The notes: a model not told the origin generated them from the sequence alone. DNA of 64,000 nt from Epiperipatus broadwayi (GCA_028023455.1 JAQFVV010012535.1:1798001-1862000); one strand, 5' to 3'; positions 10,901 to 23,325 are shown, counted from the first letter of the stretch. A program made the numbers and translations.

Positions 10901-12685
10901 ATGTCAAATAGAAAGATTGTAATTCTTTACGGTAGCCAAACAGGAACTGCTCAAGATGTTGCTGAAAGAATATGCCGGGAGGCCAAACGATATTATTTTA
11001 CTGCTAAAGTTTCAAGCATGGATGATTATCCAGTTGCTAATTTGATATATGAACGTTTAGTGATTTTGGTTTGTGCAACTACTGGTCAAGGTGAAGAACC
11101 TGACAATATGAAATCTTTTTGGAAATTTCTTCTTCGTAAATCCTTGCCATTAAATTCATTGTCATTACTAAAATTTGCAGTGCTTGGATTAGGAGATTCT
11201 TCTTACGAAAAATTTAATTTTGTTGCCAAACGGATTCATAAACGCTTACAACAACTGGGTGGACAAATTATTCAGGAATTGGGTTTAGCTGATGATCAGC
11301 ATGATCTAGGTGCTGATGCGGTCGTGTTTCCTTGGATAAAATCTCTTTGGGAAAATATTTTAAAATTAAATCCATTACCTCTTGGCTTGCCTCCTATTTC
11401 TAATGATGAATTATCACCGCCAAAATATAAAGTAGAATTTCTTCATGGTTATTCCGATTTTATTTCAAATGAAATTTCAACTAATGAAGTTCGAAACCAG
11501 CATAATCCTTTTTATTCAAAAATTATTTCAAATGAACGTATCACAAATTGCGATCATTTTCAAGACGTTAGGTTAATTAAATTTGATATTTTTGGATCTA
11601 GCATGAATTATGAATGCGGAGATGTTTTAATGATTCAACCCCAAAATTTACCGGAAGTTGTTGAAGAATTCTTAAATTTTATGAATTTAGATGGCAAGCG
11701 AATTTTTGTTCTAAAACAAAATGATCCCGATATTTGTCTTCCTTCTTCAGCATTCTTACCGCAACCTTGTACTATTAGACAATGTGCAAAAAAATTTTGG
11801 AATCTTACTTGCGTACCTAGACGTTACTTTTTTGAATTACTGAGTCATTTCGCAAATACAGAATTAGAAAAGGAAAAGCTTAAAGAATTAGCATCAACGG
11901 AAGGTCAGGAGGAATTATTATCATATTGTAATCGCCCTAAAAGAATGCTGTTAGAAGTATTACAAGATTTTCCAAATACAAGTTTAAACGTCCCATTTGA
12001 ATATTTATTTGATTTAATTCCTGCTATCCAACCTCGTGCTTTTTCAATTGCTTCTTCTCAAGCCATTTTTCCTAATGAAGTTCATATTGCTATGGCTGTA
12101 GTGAAATATAAAACTAAATTATATAAACCTCGTTTTGGTTTATGTTCCACTTGGTTAGCATCACTTCAAAATAAAAAGAATAAATCTAATATTCCTATAT
12201 GGATACGTAAGGGAACTATACATTTTCCATCTAATTGTAATATACCAGTGATCATGGTAGGACCTGGAACCGGCTGTGCTCCCTTTAGAAACTTTATACA
12301 GGAAAGATCTAGTCAAAATTATGGTAATTGCATTTTGTTTTTTGGTTGTAGAAATAAAGAAGGTGATTTTCTTTTTGAGAGTGAATGGCTGCCTTTAAGG
12401 GAACAGAATTTATTAAAACTTTATACAGCATTTTCTCGAGATCAAGACGAAAAAATCTATGTTCAGCACAAAATCACTGAACAAGGAGAATATATTTGGA
12501 AATTGATAAGTGAAAATAATGCATTATTTTACATTGCAGGAAATGCTAAACAGATGCCCGTGGATGTAATGAATGCTTTACTAAAAATTTTTGAAGAAGA
12601 AGGAAATATGAGTAAAGAAATGGCAAATATGTATCTAAAACAATTAAAAATCAAGTCTCGTTTTCAGACAGAAACATGGTCCTGA
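10901..12685 (+). CDS. NDOR1: NADPH-dependent diflavin oxidoreductase 1 (single exon)
   Basis: The 594-aa enzyme passes electrons from NADPH through FAD and FMN to anamorsin/CIAPIN1 in cytosolic iron-sulfur cluster assembly (Tah18 in yeast). The N-terminal flavodoxin domain (about 5-150) has YGSQTGTAQDVAE, TTGQGEEPDNM and LGLGDSSYEKFN. The central FAD domain has PRAFSIASS (the RxYS-type box) near 377 and GLCSTWLASL near 414. The NADPH domain has GPGTGCAPFRNFIQER near 455, FFGCRNKEGDFLF and YIAGNAKQMP. It ends in the conserved RFQTETW. Length matches the family (about 600 aa). The first in-frame ATG, before NRKIVILYGSQ, is the natural start. No intron interrupts the frame, whereas the vertebrate gene has many, so this may be an intron-loss or retrocopy form. 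The frame is intact and likely functional. Confidence 0.96.
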   Translation: MSNRKIVILYGSQTGTAQDVAERICREAKRYYFTAKVSSMDDYPVANLIYERLVILVCATTGQGEEPDNMKSFWKFLLRKSLPLNSLSLLKFAVLGLGDSSYEKFNFVAKRIHKRLQQLGGQIIQELGLADDQHDLGADAVVFPWIKSLWENILKLNPLPLGLPPISNDELSPPKYKVEFLHGYSDFISNEISTNEVRNQHNPFYSKIISNERITNCDHFQDVRLIKFDIFGSSMNYECGDVLMIQPQNLPEVVEEFLNFMNLDGKRIFVLKQNDPDICLPSSAFLPQPCTIRQCAKKFWNLTCVPRRYFFELLSHFANTELEKEKLKELASTEGQEELLSYCNRPKRMLLEVLQDFPNTSLNVPFEYLFDLIPAIQPRAFSIASSQAIFPNEVHIAMAVVKYKTKLYKPRFGLCSTWLASLQNKKNKSNIPIWIRKGTIHFPSNCNIPVIMVGPGTGCAPFRNFIQERSSQNYGNCILFFGCRNKEGDFLFESEWLPLREQNLLKLYTAFSRDQDEKIYVQHKITEQGEYIWKLISENNALFYIAGNAKQMPVDVMNALLKIFEEEGNMSKEMANMYLKQLKIKSRFQTETWS

Positions 12686-12742
12686 ATATATATGTACATA
12701 AGTAATTAATTGTTAATGCCAACTACATCATTCTCAAGTTCA

Positions 12743-12748
12743 AATAAA
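12743..12748 (+). terminator. Candidate poly(A) signal of NDOR1
   Basis: AATAAA lies about 58 bases after the NDOR1 stop codon, a usual distance for a short 3' UTR. Further AATAAA copies occur by chance in this AT-rich DNA (for example near 12880), so the assignment is tentative. Confidence 0.4.
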
Positions 12749-15700
12749 TAACAGAATTTAGAAGCATTATTTGAAAGAAAAGATATATCTAAATTCTGCA
12801 TTAAATAGAAAATGCTTTTCTCTGTAATTTTATTAAAGTGATGTTCAAAATATTTTCATTTTTTAAAATATTATTCCTCACTGAATAAAAAAGATTGTGA
12901 TTATTAATACTTCAAATTTTTTGTTTCTATGTTCAATAATTTTGATTCCCATTGTTCAACTATTTTTTAAAGCTTTTTCAGAATGGTAAAAAAACGTAAA
13001 ATGTTTAAAGCATTGGGAGCAAGACATATCATTTTTTTAATTCAACAAGAAATAAATGAAAATTTTTAAAGAAAATGATTTTTAATTATCTGAATGGAAC
13101 CTAGTTTAATAAGAAAATCAATAGTAACCAAAATTTTTTAATCTAAATTTTTAATGAAAAATACTCATGACGTCAAATGAAGTTTGAGTATCACTCTTTT
13201 GCAAAAGGTAAAAGTTCTGTTCAGCTCACTAGAGATTTCTCTTTTCACTTTCCTCAATATGATTTGGTCCAGAAATATTTTCAATGCGCCAATAAATTTT
13301 AGCCTGCCAATTTAATAAAGTAATTGTAAACTGGAGAACATAAAATTTTAAACTATCATACATAATTGTTCATATGTAATGAAATTTACAATTGTATATA
13401 AATTATTTTTGTAAAAAAAATAAAATAAATATTTTAAAATCAAGCTTTGTGAATAAAAATTCAATATTTTTAACAATATGAAGAAAGAAAAAAATTACTT
13501 AAAATAATTTAGAGTTATAATATTTAGCTTTTTTCTTTAATCTTCTATTAATGTCACCAATTTGTAAAAAGAATTGAATCAATATAGAAAAATTGATAAA
13601 AGGTATTTTGAAGAGAAAAATGTTCTTTTTTTTAATGCATCTTAAATAATATAAGTAGTTCTTATTTTTATACAAGAATAGCTAGTAAGTGATTGAAAAT
13701 TACAATGATCAAATGTTTGTTTGATCATAATATCTATTATTATTTTAATTATAATAACGTGAAAGGCTTAAACCTTCAAAACCTGCACTTTAAACATGCT
13801 AATGTACAGCCAATCAGATGTAAGAATAACTGCACGTGGAACTCTTAATTCTGAAACACAAGGTTTAAGCTTTTCCCGTTATTATAATATTATTTGCTTG
13901 CGCTTAATAAATTTGATATATTTATTATTTTGTTTTAGGATAGTGAAACTTAAAAAAATGATGTAACTGTGAATGCTTGAAAAGTAGAAAAAAGAACTGG
14001 AAGATTTGAGATCGTAGTTTGGGAATATATATAGGACCTATCTTTTAGTATTTAATTAGTGATTTAAAACTAGATTTACAAGCAGTTGATCTTAGAATGG
14101 TGGATTGTAAAGTATTAGTATTTTTTTTTAAAAGAATAATTTATAATATAGAATCAAAATTGTTCTTTTTAATTGCATTGTAATTATATATTTGATAATC
14201 ATTTGAATAAATTATTCATAAATATGTAGCTTTAAAAAAGAGATGATAGAAGAAAGTATGTTAAATGATAGCAATTGCATACAATTATTAATTTATTATT
14301 GTTTACCAAAACATATATAAAAGGAACCAAAACTGCTTTTTAGCAGATTATTTTATACAAGTCTACAAAATGGTATTAAAAATTTTGCAAAGTTGACTAG
14401 AAATATTAAAATTATTAGTTATATATAATATTAATTTTTGTTAATAGATTAAACAGTATTTTTTTTTTTATGTAGAAAAATAGCAATTCATCTCCCTATT
14501 TTTTGTTTTGTTCAACCAAATGCATGAGTCAGATTTTTATATCCATATGATATCAATATTTTATAGCAAGTTAAAGAATAGTTTTTTTTTATGGAAATAA
14601 AACACTAGATCATACTTCAAGTTTCTATTTTTACAATCATTTGATTGTTGCAAAAGAAAATAATTGAAACTTTTTAAAACAGTTATTATTGTGTAACTTA
14701 ATAAAGAACAAGAATTAAAACTTAATAAAAATTCCAAAGTCTTTATGTCTTCTTATAATTGAAGTACATAGAAAAATATTCATAAAATTCATTAGGAATA
14801 GAGGTATCATTGGACAAAGTTGCTCCCTCTTGCAGATAAGTTTCAAATCTCAATGCAGATGTTTAAGAAATAATACCGAATCTTATGTTACAACATAAGA
14901 TAATACATTTGACATATGTACGTATTTAAATCTAAATGAAAGAGTATGCGAATGGCTCACTCATAAATCAATTATTTGTATTTTATCATGTAGAAATACT
15001 TATATCATTAACTTGCATTACTTTATAGTCATTTTCAAAAAAAAAAAGTTTAGTAATTCACAGCAGTGATGCGGTTTGTGTAAAATGATTTTGCTGTGTA
15101 CACAATTGAGTGACTGTGTAAGATAAGGAAATGACTTAAAGTTTTATGAATTTTTAATTGCTTTTAAACTTTGGGTGATGTGCCTGCAAATGTGTGAAGT
15201 AAAGTTGTATTTGTATAATTTCATCATATCGTGACGTAAAATGTCTTTTTTAAAAGTAGTCAGAAATTTCTTTGCATAGGCTGTATATCCAGAAATCCTG
15301 TTACCAATTTCCTTCCTATGAAATTATTTGTCACAATATACTTTTTATTCAAATTATTTTTCCAATCCCGATTCATTTCTTTTTTCCCCCTCTCCTATCC
15401 CATTTTATTAAAAACTCATTAATTTCACTATTCTCTTCTTAAGTTTTCCATATTTGTTATAAAGAATTAAATAAAAATCAATTTTTCTATCTCTTTTGTA
15501 TTCTTTACCGTAATTTTCTTTATTCTCTATATAATTTATCCTAATTCTCATTCAATATCTTATACTCAAAAATAAATATTCAATATTGTTTCTCCATCTC
15601 CAAATAAACTATATTTCAGACCATATTTTTATTCCATTTTTGTCTTTTTTTCTTGGTATTAAAATTCCAATCCTTACAAAGAGTAATAGTCTCTCTCTAC

Positions 15701-15851
15701 TGTTATATATTCTTTCATGTTTGATATATATTTTTTCTTATATAATTTCAAACTTTTTTTATTATTCATGTTCACTTTCTATAATTATTTCCTTTTCTCT
15801 GATATCTACAATCTTTTTTGTACCTTCACAATTAAATATTTTTAATGTATT
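12749..15851. other. Intergenic AT-rich DNA, one small MITE
   Basis: No gene is recognised. A palindromic element lies at 13748-13888. From 15340 to 15850 the plus strand is pyrimidine-rich and gives a 105-codon hydrophobic frame (15586-15903) that resembles antisense text of a decayed LINE and not a protein gene. Confidence 0.5.
13748..13888. mobile_element. Small MITE with about 29-bp TIRs
   Basis: The left end, ATTATAATAACG followed by TGAAAGGCTTAAACCTT, matches the complement of the right end with about four differences (the right arm reads AAGGTTTAAGC... CGTTATTATAAT). The interior is about 80 bp and non-coding. No second copy was found in the window, so MITE is an inference from structure. 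Confidence 0.55.
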
Positions 15852-15859
15852 CTCTAGAG

Positions 15860-16648
15860 CAGTGGTCTTCAACCTTTTCAGACCTGCGGACTGGCAAAAA
15901 TAAGGATAAGATTTCGTGGACTAGCAGAAGTCTACAGATAAATTTTCTTAAAAATGTAAACTGGTGTAATTACATGACAATGATTATGATAAATGTAATA
16001 TCTGTATTTAATGTTAAATATACAAGATGAAGTTATATATATATGGAATTTGTATAATAAAAAACTTTTTTTTTTTTTAATTTTGAATCTCAAAAAAAAA
16101 AAACAGAACGAAAAGTTGTTTTGGTAAAGTGTCACATAGAAATAAAACAATAATTATAAAGATGTCATTTTGCTAAAAAAAAAAAGATAATAGATTTGCG
16201 TTCTGTCTCCATTTTGTGAAGTTTACAATTTCAAAAAGAAATGTCACACAAAATAAAAAGATGATACAAATGCGATAAAAAATTTTGCTATGGTGACCAA
16301 TAAATGAGCTGATGCAGAACAGAAATGCCAACTAGGTATAGAAATTGACTTGTAAGGAGTGGTGCAATTATCATGAGATTGATGCTTTGTCTTTTAAAGA
16401 TTGCATTTTCAGTAAATTCCTTTGATTATTATTGAGTAATTATAGTATTATCTAATAATTTAAATAAAATTTTGATTTATAATTAATTTTATTTAAGCAA
16501 TTGTGATGAAAAAATAAATAAAAATTGTTTATATTAATTAAAAATCTTATTATTTTGTTATTACAAACTTTCCTGCCAGTCTAGTGCAGACCGGCAGAAA
16601 CTTCTGCGGACCAGCGCCGATCCACGGACCAAGAGTTGAAGACCACTG
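15860..16648. mobile_element. Non-autonomous hAT-type DNA transposon with 8-bp TSD
   Basis: The element begins CAGTGGTCTTCAACC and ends GGTTGAAGACCACTG-type complement, the classic hAT terminal repeat. The interior keeps subterminal matches (GACCTGCGGACTGGCA on the left; GACCGGCAG and GATCCACGGACC on the right). Perfect 8-bp target duplications, CTCTAGAG, flank it at 15852-15859 and 16649-16656, as expected for hAT. The 789-bp body holds no transposase frame, so it depends on an enzyme made elsewhere. Confidence 0.92.
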
Positions 16649-16698
16649 CTCTAGAGACTTATGTATTCTATTTATTAGATAAATACATGAAAATAAAT

Positions 16699-16846
16699 TA
16701 TCTGGTAAAAGGAAAATACAGAAAAGGTAGTTTTTTTAATATTTGGTATTATTATTGTCTAGCATGCTTTCAATATATGCTAGGCAGTAATAATACTAAA
16801 TATTAAAAAAACTCTTTTCTGGAAGTATTTTCATTTTATCAGATAT
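16699..16846. repeat. Palindromic hairpin element
   Basis: Arms of about 70 bp mirror one another. TATCTGGTAAAA...GAAAAGG on the left pairs with CTTTTCTGG...TTTTATCAGATA on the right, and AATATTTGGTATTATTATTG pairs with CAGTAATAATACTAAATATT. It looks like a MITE or foldback element. No target duplication was resolved. Confidence 0.6.
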
Positions 16847-17460
16847 TACATTCGCTTAGAAAAGAAGAAAATTAGTAACAATTTAATTGCAGAAAATAAA
16901 TTATCTATTTATTAACTTAGCATATTGCTTTCTTACTCAATGTTTTTGTTATCCCCACCATGTAATCCAGGTAAGCAATATTTTTACTGATTTACATTCA
17001 TATATTATAACCATCCAAATATTTTTCTTTTTCTTGTTTAAAAAAAGAAGCCCCTTCTGTTTACTTGTTATCCATAAAATATTACCAATATATATATCTA
17101 CTTCCTTTTTATTTTATTTAAAATTTTCTGAATTCCATGGCAATCCAAAATATATAATTTTTGAATGTTAATTCAAATATCACGACTCTCTAAATTATTT
17201 TATTTGCCTCATTTATTCTATGAAAATAAGCTAAATTTTTAACCAAACTTCTATTTTTTCTCAATTCTAATTCCCAACTAAATACATAATTCCATTTAAT
17301 AAGATATCCATACTTTCCCACTTTTTCAAGACAAATATCTACCATTTTTCCAGCTTTCAATTTTAACTATCTTATTAAATATTAATATCTTCATTTAATT
17401 TTCATGCTTTTTTTCTACTATTTTAAACTTTTCTAATAACTCCATATTTTTTATATTATT

Positions 17461-17610
17461 TTTCAAAAAAATGTTACATCATCTGCAAAAGGGAGTTCCA
17501 TATATATTCTGGTTCCAACTGAGAATCTTACTATATCAGCCACCAATTCTTTTAGGAGCAAAATAAATAATAAAGGTGATAATGGATATTTTACTAATTT
17601 TGTAATCCAG
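17461..17610 (-). pseudogene. Non-LTR reverse transcriptase fragment (motifs B-C)
   Basis: On the minus strand an open stretch reads YPLSPLLFILLLKELV and then ELPFADDVTFF. The first is the RT PLSPLLF box and the second contains the catalytic FADD box. The frame closes just after the catalytic box and is broken upstream. It is a decayed LINE piece of uncertain clade. The unassigned DNA from 16850 to 17700 may be the rest of it. Confidence 0.7.
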
Positions 17611-17701
17611 TTCCACTGATTCTATAACCTGTCATTGATATTTATAATAATTTCCTTGTAAAGATTTTTAATCCTTATCCTTTATGAAAAAAATAAGATA
17701 T

Positions 17702-17910
17702 CTATAAATAATAACTTATATGTATGACTATTATTTCAGAACTAAAGAAAGTAGATTGGATATAGAAAAACAATGTATGTTTATGCAATAAATTGGGAAT
17801 TCACAATATATACACACAATAGTGAATTCTCAATTTATTGTTTTCTGTATCCATTGTCTACTTTTTTAGTCCTGAAATTTTTGCCTTACAAATACATATA
17901 ATTTTTTATA
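17702..17910. repeat. Palindromic MITE-like hairpin
   Basis: Two arms of about 95 bp are mirror images. CAATAAATTGGGAATTCAC pairs with GTGAATTCTCAATTTATTG, and TTTCAGAACTAAAGAAAGTAG pairs with CTACTTTTTTAGTCCTGAAA. The loop is a short AT/CA repeat (ACACAC). No coding content. Confidence 0.65.
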
Positions 17911-19069
17911 ATTTGTTTTTCCCATAAGATAATTTTTTGAAATATATTTAAAAAAAAATATTCTCCGTTAATGCTTTATAATTCAAAAATAACTATTTGC
18001 CTTATTTTTTAAAATCTTACAAATATATTTCATATTAAGAAATCAATTAAACTGTAGAATTTGTCTAAACTAAATAAATGTCAATTTTTACTTTAATAAT
18101 GGTCAAATGTATTAATAAATAAATTTGTCCATAATGTTGTTTCCAAAGTTATTTAATTTTAATAGAATTGAAATAATTTTTAAATGTAATTTATTTTTGA
18201 AATTAAGTAATATTTTAATAACTAATGATTTGAGATCTTTATCACTATAATTAATATTAACTCCAATTTTTTGGAAACACGGAATTACTGTGATTTAACA
18301 TGTTTACCAAATAATAAGTGAAATGTTTTGAAATATATCTGAGCTGCATTTAAAGCTTGAACTTTATGTATAAATATTCATTTATTTTCTTATTTTTAGT
18401 AAGCTTTCATTCTAGTTTTTATAAATCTTATTTTTTCTGATCCCTTAAAAAAACAATGGATCAAGAATCCATTAGATGGGGTTATGATATCCCAAGTTTT
18501 TTCCCTAGATTATACCATGTATAGTGAATTATGGCTTATGCTTTGCTTATAATATGTATTGTTTACTTTCCTGTGGGTTTACAGTACTTTTTAACAAACA
18601 TACATTTAACATTTTTTTACATATATAGAAATTAACATTCAAGTATAAATAAAAATTAAAAAAATAATGTAATTAATAGTAGAGATTTATTGTCCATGTG
18701 ATCACATTAACCCAAAAAAAAAAAAAAACTGAAGACACTAATGTATAAGAAAATAAATTTCATGATTCTGGACAATATCCTTTTCCTTCAATCATTAATT
18801 TTATTAAAATATAATTATCTCTATCAAAAGTCACTTCTGTTTGTTTTCAAATCTATCAAGTTTAAAATCTATACAACACTTCTGCTTTTAATTGAATGGC
18901 TTGAATTTATCCATTTCAGATTATCATCTAAACTCTTGTATAGATTTTAACTTTTCCGATACAAAGACTTATCTATAAAAATGTTTTGTTTTTTTTGCCT
19001 TTCACATCCAAATTGACAACTTTTGTTATACTTAAAAAAAATATTAAATGAATTCTTGTATTGCTTTAT
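17911..19069. other. Intergenic AT-rich DNA
   Basis: No gene or clear repeat is recognised. AATTTGTCCATAAT near 18122 also occurs beside the TIR element at 31208, possibly shared repeat background. The 69-codon frame at 18741-18950 is judged to be chance. Confidence 0.45.
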
Positions 19070-19860
19070 TTAATAGCATACTTTTCTACCTCCTTTTTGT
19101 CACTTACAATACACTCCAGAAACTAATGATAGTTGCCAGATGACTGCTTAATAAATCCCTATCCTGTCTTTTTAAATCCAAAGTTCCCAAACTAATTTCA
19201 AGCTTATGGCTTTCGTCAGTGAGAAGTTGTGGATCTTGAAACAGTGCATCTGGATCTTAGTATCTAATACATCTTTGGAGCTTCTATAATTTATTTATAT
19301 TTTATGCTATCAATCCAAAGTGAAAACATATAAATGTCTCCAATTTAAGTCATCTTACTTGTATGGTCATATAGATCTGAATCCAGTAGTTTTTTTTTTT
19401 TTTTATATATTATAGTGTCCTTAGCTTTTTAATAACTAAAGCTACCTCTATCCCATGACCAACATTTGATATAAACCAATAAAACATCATGACCTATCAC
19501 AGGTCTTCAGTTTACATATTAATATTTTAGAAGCATACCTTTCCACCTTCTCTTTCTACTTGCAGTAAGTTTTATAAAGCAATGATAATTGCCAGTTGAC
19601 AATGCTTAATGAATCTATTCTGTGCTATTCTATTCCAAGGTCCAGTTAAACAGTCCAAGATCAAAAGCTCTTCACTGATGAAAGCCATAAGCTAGTCTGG
19701 GGATTTTGGATAAGAAAGCACAGGATAGGGAGTTGCTAAGCATTATCATCTAACAAAGTTTACTGTAAGTGGAAAAAGATGGAAATGTATGCTACTAAGA
19801 CAGTAATATTTAAGGTGAAGATGTGATTGTAATGTGATGTTTTATTAGTCTATTTCATTT
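19070..19860. mobile_element. Compound palindromic repeat related to family P1
   Basis: An arm at 19070-19260 and a second arm at 19480-19640 lie in direct orientation, and both are inverted relative to 19665-19860. Landmarks are GCATAC-TTTCCACC-TACTTGCAGTAA, CCTATCCTG, and CTTATGGCTTTCGTCAGTGA versus CACTGATGAAAGCCATAAG. The core word also appears in the 8.6-kb and 34.5-kb elements, and ATATAGATCTGAATCCAGT is shared with 9.88 kb. The structure suggests one palindromic element plus a partial tandem copy. No protein is encoded. Confidence 0.65.
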
Positions 19861-20164
19861 AATATTTTTTTAAGTGCTATGCAAGACACTCTATAAAATT
19901 TAAAAATTTTGAGAAAAAAAGTGATAAAATAATGCAAGTGCCTTCACTGTAATTAATAAATAACATCATATAAAAATATTAGATGTAATGAGAATATTGC
20001 AAGATGAAAAAATAGCTGCAATACTAGTGATTGAGAATTATAAAATGTATTAAATTTAATGTTTTTATTTATTTATACTTTTTTGGATAGCAATTAAATG
20101 AAATAGCGTATATTGATACATCTATCATGGCTTCGTTATATATATACCCCCCCCCTCCCATAAT

Positions 20165-21560
20165 TTTTAACTATTATTGATCTACTGTAGGATGATCTTC
20201 CAAATTAAATCCAGTTTCTTTGATCCAGAGTTATTCCACATCACACTGACAAACTACTTTTATTTTATCTGTTCATCTCATACATACTTTTTCTAAATAT
20301 TTTATAATTTCTTGAAATCCAAAATAAAACAATTGGTTATCTATTATCTCTTCTAGAAATATATCCAACTCAGTTTCATTTCTGTTTGTTCCTTCACCTA
20401 TATATTTCATTTTCAATACTTTTTGTTATTCCCTATATACATCTCTCAATACTTGAGTAAACTAAAGTCTATATTGCTCTTATGTCGAGTGCCCAAATCT
20501 CGAATCCAAAAGTGAGAACTAATAAAATCACAAATATTCAAAATCTTCCTTCACATAGGCATATTCCTTTTTAATACCAAGTTATTTCTATCAAAAACAC
20601 TTCTATGTTTAATTCCACGATTAAGTTCATCTCTCTCTAGCCAAAATATTTATAATGTTAACATCTAATTCATGACTATCATTTATTTTTTTTGAGAACC
20701 ATTGAACACTAAATTCAATTTTTTTAGCATTTATCTTCAGACCTATTTTCAACCATCTGATAAGTTGCAATATTTCCGGAAGCTATAAAGCACTATTTGC
20801 AAAAATAATGACATCATCTGCAAAATCTAAATGACTTAAATTAAATATTCTCCATTGATTTATTTTCCCTTAGCTTCCCATTTTAATACACAAAATATTT
20901 TTATAAAACTGGTATAAAGTTTTGGATGTGGAATCACTATTGTAAGCTGTGATCAATGTTAATCTTAGTGTCTCCATATAATCAAATCGCTCCTACTTTA
21001 TTTTAATGACTATTCATCAAAATATGACAATATCCTGATGATCCAAAATTTTAATAACTGGAAGTGCTCATAGAATCAAATATCTTTTCATAATTTATAA
21101 TTCCAAAATATAGTGGTAACTCATATTCATTGGTTCATTCTATAACTTTTCTCAATTTCTGGATGTGATCTATTGAACTAAGAGTATGCTTTTATATTCA
21201 GCTTGTTTTTTTTTATTGTTTAGAATCCAAACTTCACTGTAATGAATTGGTAAAGATTTTGTATAGAACTGATAAATTTATAATAACTTTATCATCCTTC
21301 TTTAAATATCAATATTATCAGTGCGTTCTTCCAATCATCTGATACATCATCATTTAGACATTTGGTGTATAACTTTTATAAGTTTTCTATATTTCACTTA
21401 CTTCTTTTAAAATATCAATAATAATTCAATCATTTCCTGGAATTTGTCCCTTCTTCAACAAATTTAATTGCAAATCTCATTTCTTCACTTAAAATACTTG
21501 TTAATTCAGATGTAATAACTGGAGTCAATATATTTATCAATTATTATATATGTAATACTA
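20165..21560 (-). pseudogene. RTE-type LINE, decayed copy A
   Basis: On the minus strand this follows the same course as the copies at 25605-26440 and 39700-42340. The RT catalytic box (FADD) is encoded at about 20805-20830, with CATCTGCAAAATCTAAATGACTTAA on the plus strand in common with the 26.35-kb copy. The block complementary to CTTCCTTCACATAGGCATATTCC follows. The frame is broken throughout and no ORF of useful length remains. In this family one ORF encodes an AP-type endonuclease plus RT; this copy keeps only RT and 3' parts. Confidence 0.7.
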
Positions 21561-23325
21561 GAGGGTTTCCTGATTAAATTCTGTCATTCTTTTTTTCCAA
21601 AAGAAAATTATAATTTTATTTTAACACACACATACTATAATTTATTCATTACATCTAGAGTAAATTTTGTTAAATATTTTTTTACTGCAGATGTTGAGGT
21701 TCTGCTTAAAAGTTTTATTTTACCCATAATTAATTCTGAAATCATATGATTAAAATAGAGTTGGCAAAAATGTTCATAGTAAAGTATTGTTTAAATATGA
21801 GAAGAAATTAAAGTTCTATTTTTCCAATGTTAAATAACCCTCTATTTCATAAAATGCATTTTTAAAATGTAGTTTTAATTGTGCCAGAGCAGGTTTATTG
21901 TTAAATGAATAATTATTAGTACTTTTCATATTTTTTTACCGCAGATGTACTTTTCTGCAAAATTGTTAAGTTTCTTTAAATAAGGATGGCAATTTTAATT
22001 GCTGAGTAACAATTTACATCAGGGATTTTTAGTGAAGTATGTCATTTTGTACTACTTGTTTTACTTACATATATATATAAATTTTTGATAGAAAGACTAT
22101 TCCTGAAGTAATGTATATTATCGTTTCTTTTTTGTAAGAAGGTATCTATAGGTCAGAGTAGTTTGACCTTGAAAAAAAGATTAATGGTTCATAAAAGTAG
22201 GGTTAGAAATAAATCTTAGTTCTGCCTTCTTTATCCATGTAAAACATACAGGCCACATTATTAATTTTGATGAAGCTAAGGTTGTCTTCTTTGAGAGAAA
22301 TGAAATAAAAAGAATTAAAGAATATTATTAAAAATTTATAATTCTGAAGCAATTAACTTATTTAAAGGTTTTTTTAATATTAAGGATATATAGGAAGTGA
22401 AATTGTGAGTAATGTTTAGTTTAAATATGTCATTATTTTGTGGTATCTACTGATTTATGACAAACTATTCAATAAAATCTTTGATAGCATTTTTACTGTG
22501 GTCGATAACAATATTCTACAGTAATTACTTAAACCTTTTTAATCTTATTTTATAAATTGGGAATACATGGACCCATGTAATCTTAAAAATTTCCAATACA
22601 AGTATCATAATTTAATAATTCTGCTATTCCTTTAGAATTAGCATATTTTTCTTTTTATATTTATAGAGAAATTTTAATTTCTTCAACTTGGAAATCTTTG
22701 CCCAAATTTAATGAATTGACATGATTAATATTAAATTAAGCTGATGTTATAATATGTTGGACTATTTCCATCATCTATCATTAAATGTTGAATACCTAAA
22801 AAAGAAAATAGTCCAACATATTATAACCAATTGAAATACCATCACAAACTCTTCAGGCAATTACTAAATTAAGCTGACATTTGAATGTACCATTATGAAA
22901 AGGTGATCAAAATATTCCACCTGCTCAAAAGTTACCATTATCATGCAAATGAATATTATTCAATGATCAGTAACAATTATATCTTTATTGCCATTTTATT
23001 TCACCAGTTATTTCTAAATCTTTTATAAATCATTGAATTTCTGCTTTCAAATCCCCATATTGCCTATAAAGCGTTATATTTATTTTATTATTCTCATATA
23101 CTTTCCTTTTAACCAAATTACTAATAACAATCATTGTCTGGAGAGCCAATCAATTTTTTTTTTTACAGAGACCCAAAATTAGATTAATATGCATGCCTCA
23201 GTAACATGATAAGTTTGAAAATCCAAATTAAAAATTTTAGTGTTTCATAATTGTTGGAATTTAACCAGAATAGCAATTATTTCTAAAAAAACAAATATCA
23301 TATGCTTGTGTTTTTTGATGACACT
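21561..23325. other. Intergenic AT-rich DNA with one perfect inverted repeat
   Basis: No gene is recognised. It contains the 22-bp inverted repeat at 22746-22827. The minus strand between about 22900 and 23100 may continue the LINE relic at 23600-24040, but no diagnostic motif is visible. Confidence 0.4.
22746..22827. repeat. Perfect 22-bp inverted repeat with 38-bp loop
   Basis: Bases 22746-22767 (GTTATAATATG then TTGGACTATTT) are the exact complement of 22806-22827. Perfect identity in diverged AT-rich DNA suggests a recent hairpin-forming insertion or duplication. No further arms are visible outside it. Confidence 0.6.

Noticed and set aside
15586-15903. 105-codon hydrophobic frame as a membrane protein gene
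   Set aside because: Its pyrimidine-rich, low-complexity composition yields F/I/L/S runs. It also runs into the hAT element end and has no start context or family match.
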